Shown: positions 58,453 to 64,000 of the stretch, piece after piece
Numbering within the stretch: the first letter of the stretch is position 1
Layout: each line of letters starts with the position of its first letter
NCBI GenBank assembly: GCA_964512995.1
Contig: CAZELM010000023.1
Span: forward strand, 1-64,000
From: CAZELM01 sp964512995
GTDB taxonomy: Bacteria > CSSED10-310
Length of the DNA stretch: 64,000 nucleotides
Reading direction: 5' to 3'
Translations under genes and position numbers: made by a program
The notes under the pieces: model-generated
The model's database searches: none
What the model saw: only the letters and a program-made list of their open reading frames with translations
Told to the model about the DNA's origin: nothing

Positions 58453-59841
58453 ATGATTCTGAACGAGTTAATACAGGTAAAATTGAAAGTTCATCTGATG
58501 GGGTCGCGGGAATTGATAGAGCGAATCGTTCCACGGATTCCGCAGGATCAGCATTGTCAATTGATTGTGGAAAGCAGGGATGCATTTCCCGAATTACTAC
58601 CGACTGATAGTGACGTGTTTGTTTTTGTCATCACGGGAGATACGTTGGCTTCTGTTTTTGCTTGGGCAAGAACTCAGAACAAGACATTTGATAAACAGAT
58701 CGCCATCGTATCTCAACACGTTCATACCAATGACATCGTTCGGCTGATTCGATTCGGATTTTCAGAAGTGTTTGATATTTTTGAGGATTTGGCATTGCTG
58801 AATGAATGGATATTGCATCACTACGAACAGAAACTGATAGCTGCTCAAGAACAAATATCTTCCATTCGAAATAGTATCCCACAGACGGTGATTATCGGAG
58901 AGAGCGAGAGTATGAAAACCGTACGCCGTTTGGCTGGAGACGCTGGTCAATACTCGGATATGACGGTTTTGTTACAGGGTGCCACCGGTACTGGGAAGGA
59001 GTTGGTCGCCCGGTACATCCATGAATCATCCGATCGATCCGCTGGTCCATTTGTTGAGGTGAATTGTTCGGCGATTCCAGAAACGCTGATGGAAGCGGAG
59101 ATGTTCGGGTATGAAAAAGGAGCATTTACGGATGCCAGGCGAACGAAACTGGGTTTTTTTGAGATGGCGGATCACGGAACATTGTTTCTCGACGAAATCG
59201 GATTCATGTCATTGAATCTTCAGAATAAAATGTTGAAAGTCATTGAGGAGAAACATTTCCGGCGGATTGGGGGAGAAAAGGAAATCTTTGTCGATGTGAA
59301 AGTAATCGCTGGCACGAATATCAATCTCGATCTGGCAATCAGTAAAGGAGAGTTCCGGTCTGATCTCTATTACCGGCTGAAAGTATTTACGATCCGGATT
59401 CCATCGCTCCGGGAAAGACCAGATGATATTCAGCTTCTGGCTGAGCATTTTCTGGATGCAGTCTCACTTCGATACAGATTAACTTTGCAGGGATTTCACC
59501 CCTCCACCAAGAAACTGCTTCAGGATTTCTCCTGGCCGGGTAACGTACGGGAGTTGAAGCATGTTGTGGAACGTGCGGCCGTCCTGGCTCGGCATGGCCG
59601 GATCCTTCCATCGCATTTGCCGGAAGAGATGCAGATGCTGGAGCAAGAGAGTGCGATTTCGCCAATTTTAAAAGATACCGAAAAATTGTGTATTCCTCTC
59701 CCTGCGGACGGAATTTCCATCGAGACCATAGAGCGAATTGTGATTCGGGAAGTTTTGAATCGATGCAGTGGCAACCAGAGCCGGGCAGCCCGTTTACTGA
59801 AAATCTCCCGGACACGATTACTCCGGAAACTGTCTCCATGA
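58453..59841 (+). CDS. Sigma-54-dependent transcriptional activator with degenerate receiver domain
   Basis: The 462-residue protein has an N-terminal receiver-like domain (about 5-125) in which the usual phospho-acceptor Asp is not evident (the strand reads DVFVFVITGD), so it is probably not controlled by phosphorylation. The AAA+ domain has Walker A GATGTGKELVA, GAFTDA (in place of GAFTGA) for sigma-54 contact, Walker B GTLFLDEIG, and the arginine-finger region RSDLYYRLKVF. A Fis-type helix-turn-helix closes it (NQSRAARLLKISRTRLLRKL). The start is uncertain: GGAGG lies too close to ATG 58453, and TTG 58483 is possible. It likely acts on the -24/-12 element upstream. Confidence 0.9.
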   Translation: MILNELIQVKLKVHLMGSRELIERIVPRIPQDQHCQLIVESRDAFPELLPTDSDVFVFVITGDTLASVFAWARTQNKTFDKQIAIVSQHVHTNDIVRLIRFGFSEVFDIFEDLALLNEWILHHYEQKLIAAQEQISSIRNSIPQTVIIGESESMKTVRRLAGDAGQYSDMTVLLQGATGTGKELVARYIHESSDRSAGPFVEVNCSAIPETLMEAEMFGYEKGAFTDARRTKLGFFEMADHGTLFLDEIGFMSLNLQNKMLKVIEEKHFRRIGGEKEIFVDVKVIAGTNINLDLAISKGEFRSDLYYRLKVFTIRIPSLRERPDDIQLLAEHFLDAVSLRYRLTLQGFHPSTKKLLQDFSWPGNVRELKHVVERAAVLARHGRILPSHLPEEMQMLEQESAISPILKDTEKLCIPLPADGISIETIERIVIREVLNRCSGNQSRAARLLKISRTRLLRKLSP

Positions 59842-59978
59842 TCCATCCGATGATAATTGTTACTTGGAGCGTCATGCGAACGGCATTGGTGATCTTGCAG
59901 ACGATCAACATCTGGCTGTTGTTGGCATCGCAATTGCTCTATTCCCCTTTAGAAGAATGTTTGAAAGGCGGAGGATAA
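59838..59978 (+). CDS. Possible 46-residue membrane peptide
   Basis: The ATG overlaps the activator's TGA (ATGA), a hallmark of coupled translation. The product MIHPMIIVTWSVMRT... has a hydrophobic stretch at about 13-36 and ends CLKGGG, whose Gly codons form the ribosome site of the next gene. No family is recognised. Its reality rests on overlap and composition, so it could be chance. Confidence 0.4.
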   Translation: MIHPMIIVTWSVMRTALVILQTINIWLLLASQLLYSPLEECLKGGG

Positions 59979-59979
59979 T

Positions 59980-60642
59980 ATGGAAACAGGAAAAATGAAT
60001 AAAACACATCACGTCGTACCCCTGTATCTGGTGATGCTCCTCGTGATGATTATTGGATGTGATGGAGCAATGGACGTCACTGGCCCCCACTACCCCGGAT
60101 CGGCTGGAATGTCTCAAGAAAGAATGAGGCAGAAGAATGAATCGGAGCAACCCATTTCGACAACTCGGACCAGAACAATAGGTTTACCATTCTCTCAGAC
60201 AAATTTTGATTCGAGACGCAATAACGGCTGGATGGCACAGAGATACAATGAAATGTTCATTCCGCAAGAAGAAGGCGGACGTCTGACATTTGGGAATGGC
60301 AGTCTGTATATACCGCCGAACAGCATCGATGCCAGCAAAGTGATTTGGTCGCAGACCTATATGGTTCGCGGAAACCTTCTCAAAAACATTTATGATTTCG
60401 GCCCATCTGGTACCACGTTCAACCCGCCGGCAGAACTGACATTGAGTTACTGCAACATGGGTCCGGTCATGCCTGCATCATTGACACTGATGCTTTTCAA
60501 TGAAGAGACGGGCGAATGGGAGCCTGCGGCTCACATGACACACGATCCGGCGACTCACACATTTACCGGTCCGATTTACCATTTTTCACGCTACTCTCTC
60601 TCCGGAAATGGGCAGGTGCTTCGGCCGAAAACCATCCGGTGA
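59980..60642 (+). CDS. Lipoprotein with ZU5-like domain
   Basis: The 220-residue protein has a lipoprotein signal with MIIGC (Cys 27), then a disordered stretch. From about 105 to 215 it reads as a ZU5-like beta domain: GGRLTFGNGSLYIPPNSID, then FNPPAELTLSYCNM, LMLFNEETGEWEPAAH and the closing FSRYSLSG. Such domains occur in surface proteins. ATG 59980 follows GGCGGAGG. It is two bases after the small ORF and 18 bases before a TPR gene, so all may share a transcript with the activator. Confidence 0.8.
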   Translation: METGKMNKTHHVVPLYLVMLLVMIIGCDGAMDVTGPHYPGSAGMSQERMRQKNESEQPISTTRTRTIGLPFSQTNFDSRRNNGWMAQRYNEMFIPQEEGGRLTFGNGSLYIPPNSIDASKVIWSQTYMVRGNLLKNIYDFGPSGTTFNPPAELTLSYCNMGPVMPASLTLMLFNEETGEWEPAAHMTHDPATHTFTGPIYHFSRYSLSGNGQVLRPKTIR

Positions 60643-60659
60643 AATATCAGGCGTAAACC

Positions 60660-61850
60660 ATGTATCAAGAATGGCAGAATATCCTCTACCAGTTGGAGAA
60701 TGGAAAGCAGCACCCGGATTGCCTGATGGAATTGATTCATCGAAGTGAGCTTCTGATGATTCGCACCGCTGTGAGCCCGGATATGGGGAGTATCGAATTT
60801 ATCGCCCGTTTTTTGGAGAGCATCCCCTGGTATGTGTTGCCATCTGAAGCCGGAGAACTGCATCTACGGTTGCATCTTCGATATGGACGCATCTGTTTCC
60901 AGATGGGAGAATGGGACAAAGCGGCAGACATTTTTTCTCGGGCATTACAGTCCCACCACGTTTTTGAGTTTCACCGCCTAGCAGCTTTGGTTTACATGGA
61001 GTATGGAGAATTAAACCGGAAGCGGGGCGATTTGCAGCACGCGCTGGATTGCCAGCAACACGCACTTACACTGGCTCGGGAACACCATCTGATACTCGAA
61101 GAAGCAGATGCCATGAATAATATGGCGATCGTTTGCATTGAAATGGGACGTCTGAACGAAGCAGAAGAATATCTCTATTGCTGCCTGGAAACCGCTCAGC
61201 ACCTGGGTGATAGTCGTTTGCAGGGGCATATTCATAATAATCTCGGTGTCATGGGTTCGATGCGGAGTCGGTTTGATGATGCAGTCGCTCATTTTATGCG
61301 GGCATTGCCATGCCGGGATCTGGCCGGAGACATTCGTGGTTTCTCGGAAACCTGTCACAATCTGGGCATCGTAATGATGGAACAGCAGCATCTGAACGAA
61401 GCTGAAGAATGGCTTCAAAAAGCCATGGATTGCAGTGTGGCCATCGCCGATCGCGCTCAGGAGACCACGATTTTATTGACCCGTGCGGAGTTGGCACTCG
61501 CCATTCGGGATACCGGCTATGCCATGTCATTGGCAGAAGAAATTCTGCAGCGGCAACAGTCAATGACCGACCTGCCGGGTATCGCAGATACGCATCGACT
61601 GATGGGGAAAATTCTGATGGCGCAAGGCCGGTATCCTGACGCAGAGTTGATGTTGAGGAAATCATTGGAAGGTTTTCGTGGCGTGAATTTCCCATTGGGA
61701 CAGGCGGAGTGTTTGAAGGATTTGGGATTATGTCTGCAACACCAGGGACGACAATCCGAAGCCATTCCGTTGTTTCAATCTGCGCAACAGATTTTCCGGG
61801 AACTGGGAAACACTGAAGAAGGGGAAGATATCCATCCGATTCATTCATAA
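60660..61850 (+). CDS. TPR-repeat protein
   Basis: The 396-residue protein is built of TPRs across about residues 55-390: ADIFSRALQSHHVFEFHRLAALVYMEYGEL, NNMAIVCIEMGRLNEAEEYLYCCLE, NNLGVMGSMRSRFDDAVAHFMRAL, HNLGIVMMEQQHLNEAEEWLQKAM and DLGLCLQHQGRQSEAIPLFQSAQQ. The first 55 residues are helical without a signal peptide, so it is probably cytoplasmic. Such proteins serve as scaffolds or sensors near regulators. It lies directly after the ZU5-like lipoprotein gene. No partner can be named. Confidence 0.85.
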   Translation: MYQEWQNILYQLENGKQHPDCLMELIHRSELLMIRTAVSPDMGSIEFIARFLESIPWYVLPSEAGELHLRLHLRYGRICFQMGEWDKAADIFSRALQSHHVFEFHRLAALVYMEYGELNRKRGDLQHALDCQQHALTLAREHHLILEEADAMNNMAIVCIEMGRLNEAEEYLYCCLETAQHLGDSRLQGHIHNNLGVMGSMRSRFDDAVAHFMRALPCRDLAGDIRGFSETCHNLGIVMMEQQHLNEAEEWLQKAMDCSVAIADRAQETTILLTRAELALAIRDTGYAMSLAEEILQRQQSMTDLPGIADTHRLMGKILMAQGRYPDAELMLRKSLEGFRGVNFPLGQAECLKDLGLCLQHQGRQSEAIPLFQSAQQIFRELGNTEEGEDIHPIHS

Positions 61851-61973
61851 TGCATCGAATGCGCAGATCGCCTTATCCACAGCCAGAATCCTTGTCCGGA
61901 TTGTGTTCCAGATCATATATCCGCAAAAAAACGACAGAAACAGTACGGCAGCGATACCCATCCACTCCAACAT
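61845..61973 (-). CDS. Possible 42-residue small membrane protein
   Basis: The frame MLEWMGIAAVLFLSF... has one hydrophobic segment (about 5-22), a basic turn (IRTRI) and an acidic end. It starts 53 bases after the phosphodiesterase-like gene in the same direction and overlaps the end of the convergent TPR gene by six bases. There is no clear ribosome site, so confidence is low. Confidence 0.3.
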   Translation of the reverse strand: MLEWMGIAAVLFLSFFCGYMIWNTIRTRILAVDKAICAFDAL

Positions 61974-62026
61974 TCTGAGTGAATGCGGTGGTCGGGGCTA
62001 CCCGGCAGAATTCTGAATCGCGGATC

Positions 62027-63637
62027 TTATTGAATATACCCGAGACTCTGAAGCTCTTTCCGAATGCTCGAATCAACTTCCGGCGCTGAAGGGATCACAC
62101 CTTCCATGGGCTGCCACGGATATGCATCGACCCATTCAACGGGATATCGCGACCGGAATGCTCCCGTGAAAAAGGTGGTTTGCGGTGCGCCATCCAGATT
62201 CTTTGCGATCGGTAATCGCATCAGAGCAGCTCCTGTCGGCATGATATCCTGGATGCGAATCTCCTGAAGATCCGGATTGGATGCGACGCCGGGACCGGAA
62301 AGGATGAATATTCCGGGAGGAGAATGCCAGTGTTGACCCGATCGGGGATGCAGAATCATCTTGACGACTGACGCCAGCGGAAATTCCAGATCACGATATC
62401 GCACCGTGGACTGGATCGCAGGATTGGATCGCATCGTCAGATGAACGATTTCCGACATCGTATCGCCTTTCTGGATCTGTTCGAAGAACGGCTGTCCATC
62501 CACCGTTATCTCTGAAAGTTGTCCGATCAGAGTTTGCTGGATATCTGCCAGATGATCAGCTCCCTTCTCTGAATGCATCGAAAGCCCACGTACCAGGCCC
62601 GGAGGATATCGTTTGTTGTCCCGGATTGCCGGTTGAGGCTCAGCCGGATTCCCGCTCCCAAACCCGATACCGGTTTTTTGCAGCAATGCATTCAGATCCA
62701 GGCCTTCGATGTAAGGCGGCAACTGCGTGACTGGCTCCATTCCATGGTCAGATACGATCAAGACCGCACAGCGATCTCCCATCGTTTCGATCAGCCGTTG
62801 GAGATAGCGGTCGAGGTATCTGTAATAGGATATCACCAGACCGTGCTGATCCGGTGGAATATCCGGTCCAGGTGCGTCCGGGAGAACATCCTTCAGATAT
62901 TCATGCTCCAATATATCAATCCCCCGGATAAAAACAGCAGCGATATCGACATTTCCCTGACGTAACCAGTGATTCGTGCAGTCCAGATAGAACCGATCCG
63001 TCTGGAGTTGTCTGAACTGGAATTCCGGAAGTCTGATCGGATGCCGATAGGGGTTCAGTTCCGAGATTTCCTTCTCCAGTTCAGCCCGTTCTGGCCGTGC
63101 GATTTGAGCCAGTTCAGAAGCTTGATTTTCAGGAGTCATGATTCGCGCGAGATCGGGAAAGTGTGCTCGATTGGATATCAGCGTGCCATTGATATCTTCC
63201 GCTGGCCAGGTCGCCCACCAGTTGGCAACGAGAAACCGGGTGGACTCCCCCAGATTCCATAGCGCTGGAACGCGCCGGAGGTTGCTCGTGATGGCCAACT
63301 GCCCCGAACTGTCCGCTCCTTCAGACAGCCAGTTTGATATACCATGATTTTCAGGGAGCATCCCGGTGGCAATGGTGGTCCACAACATCACCGAGACGGT
63401 TGGATACAACGTCTTGAGGCGTGCAGCAGAACCATTCCGGATCAGACGGTCCATGGTGGGCAGATGACCCGCCTCGCACAATGGCCGAAGCACATCCCAG
63501 CCCACCGCATCCATACCGAACACCAATAATCGTTCCGGTGCGTCTGCCGCTATGGGAGCGTCCGTCTGTCGGCAACCTGGAAAGAAAGCCGCAATCAACA
63601 CCACCCAAACATAGAGATATATTCTTCGCATTCTCAT
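62027..63637 (-). CDS. Type I phosphodiesterase/nucleotide pyrophosphatase-like lipoprotein
   Basis: The 536-residue protein belongs to the alkaline phosphatase superfamily: the first metal motif is VFGMDAVGWDVLRPL, the nucleophile region is TLYPTVSVMLWTTIATGMLPENHGI, and a later metal motif is VSDHGMEPV. A signal peptide ends AFFPGC, suggesting an anchored lipoprotein or periplasmic enzyme. It probably cleaves a phosphodiester or transfers a phospho-group on a lipid or glycan; the substrate is unknown. The start overlaps the upstream gene's TGA by four bases. Confidence 0.85.
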   Translation of the reverse strand: MRMRRIYLYVWVVLIAAFFPGCRQTDAPIAADAPERLLVFGMDAVGWDVLRPLCEAGHLPTMDRLIRNGSAARLKTLYPTVSVMLWTTIATGMLPENHGISNWLSEGADSSGQLAITSNLRRVPALWNLGESTRFLVANWWATWPAEDINGTLISNRAHFPDLARIMTPENQASELAQIARPERAELEKEISELNPYRHPIRLPEFQFRQLQTDRFYLDCTNHWLRQGNVDIAAVFIRGIDILEHEYLKDVLPDAPGPDIPPDQHGLVISYYRYLDRYLQRLIETMGDRCAVLIVSDHGMEPVTQLPPYIEGLDLNALLQKTGIGFGSGNPAEPQPAIRDNKRYPPGLVRGLSMHSEKGADHLADIQQTLIGQLSEITVDGQPFFEQIQKGDTMSEIVHLTMRSNPAIQSTVRYRDLEFPLASVVKMILHPRSGQHWHSPPGIFILSGPGVASNPDLQEIRIQDIMPTGAALMRLPIAKNLDGAPQTTFFTGAFRSRYPVEWVDAYPWQPMEGVIPSAPEVDSSIRKELQSLGYIQ

Positions 63638-64000
63638 AATCGATCCTTACGGACCAGATAATAGGTCATGGTGTCCGGGATGAACAGATTTGGAAACACC
63701 ATGACTTGAGTGTAATACTGATCAATCAACTCGATGAAGTCTTTCCGAGTGTTTTCCGGAATGGGTTCGAGAACCGGAAGCGACAATGAGAAGGATTTAT
63801 CACCGTACACAAGCACCGGGGCATCCTGTTGGATTATGTAATCGTTCATGATATCAAAATTCAGGACACGGTAGTATCGGCACATGTCGGTCGACCATCC
63901 GGCGAACAGATCAGACCCCGCCATTCCGGGCAATACATCGCGGTCCGCTTCGGCGGCGACCAATGCGGAATCCGCGGAAAAAATCGCTTCCTCCGGCGCG
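63634..64000 (-). CDS. Unidentified protein, C-terminal part (5' end outside window)
   Basis: The open frame runs off the window edge; about 121 residues are seen. The sequence contains SADSALVAAEADRDVLPGMAGSDLFAGWSTDMCRYYRVLNFD, a pattern reminiscent of the soluble C-terminal domain of GT39-type membrane proteins. The stop at 63634 overlaps the next gene's start by four bases. A shorter start (TTG 63963) is possible but homology suggests a longer gene. No function is assigned. Confidence 0.6.
   Translation of the reverse strand, partial: APEEAIFSADSALVAAEADRDVLPGMAGSDLFAGWSTDMCRYYRVLNFDIMNDYIIQQDAPVLVYGDKSFSLSLPVLEPIPENTRKDFIELIDQYYTQVMVFPNLFIPDTMTYYLVRKDRL

Noticed and set aside
59106..59123. 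GAFTDA in the activator as a sign of lost sigma-54 contact
   Set aside because: Variation at the fifth position of GAFTGA occurs in other functional activators, and the rest of the AAA+ domain is intact.

Overview
The window is a chromosomal segment of a diderm (Gram-negative-type) bacterium with moderate base composition. Evidence for two membranes is a type IV pilus secretin operon (pilMNOPQ), an Omp85/TamA-like barrel protein beside a TamB-like protein, several lipoprotein signal peptides and LysM proteins. Pro-Thr linkers, GTG/TTG starts and large sugar-handling membrane proteins recall several uncultured lineages, but I cannot name a phylum from sequence alone. Nearly all genes look intact. 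I saw no prophage, insertion sequence or CRISPR array.

Layout. (1) 1-4114: the 3' part of an rRNA operon: 16S tail, tRNA-Ile(GAT), tRNA-Ala(TGC), 23S, 5S and terminator. (2) 4283-12758: housekeeping genes in classical order: yebC-ruvC-ruvA-ruvB-queA-tgt-yajC-secD-secF, then a RelA/SpoT homologue with a degenerate HD domain, and rpmB convergent to it. (3) 15369-21325: a pilMNOPQ operon with a candidate promoter, two unknown lipoprotein genes at its end and a strong terminator. (4) 21355-26407: comM on the minus strand, then a TPR-like gene and aroQ-pepP-efp-accB, where pepP seems to start at an ATT codon. (5) 26576-39969: a polysaccharide or glycoconjugate region: DPM1-like and GT4 glycosyltransferases, a GT87-like membrane protein, recJ, two tandem radical SAM/SPASM enzymes with unusual C-terminal beta-sandwich tails, and a divergent cassette of membrane protein, carbamoyltransferase, SxtJ-like and DUF5989-like proteins.

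(6) 40028-49843 (minus strand): an apparent operon of O-antigen-ligase/TPR protein, TamB-like, TamA-like Omp85 and a lipid-facing or periplasmic TPR protein, all but the last joined by 4-base overlaps. (7) 50293-52257: a two-gene unit of a TIGR04222-like membrane protein ending in Cys-Gly-Gly and a radical SAM/SPASM enzyme. This is the best candidate in the window for an undescribed peptide- or protein-modifying system. (8) 52484-57444: a LysM lipoprotein, a small conserved-looking protein, pgi and a GT-C membrane protein. (9) 57523-61850: a candidate sigma-54 promoter with upstream palindromes, a small secreted protein, a sigma-54 activator with a degenerate receiver domain, a possible 46-residue membrane peptide, a ZU5-like lipoprotein and a TPR protein. 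(10) 61845-64000 (minus strand): a phosphodiesterase/alkaline phosphatase-superfamily lipoprotein and the end of an unidentified gene.

All product names come from reading motifs and gene order by eye; no database search was run.
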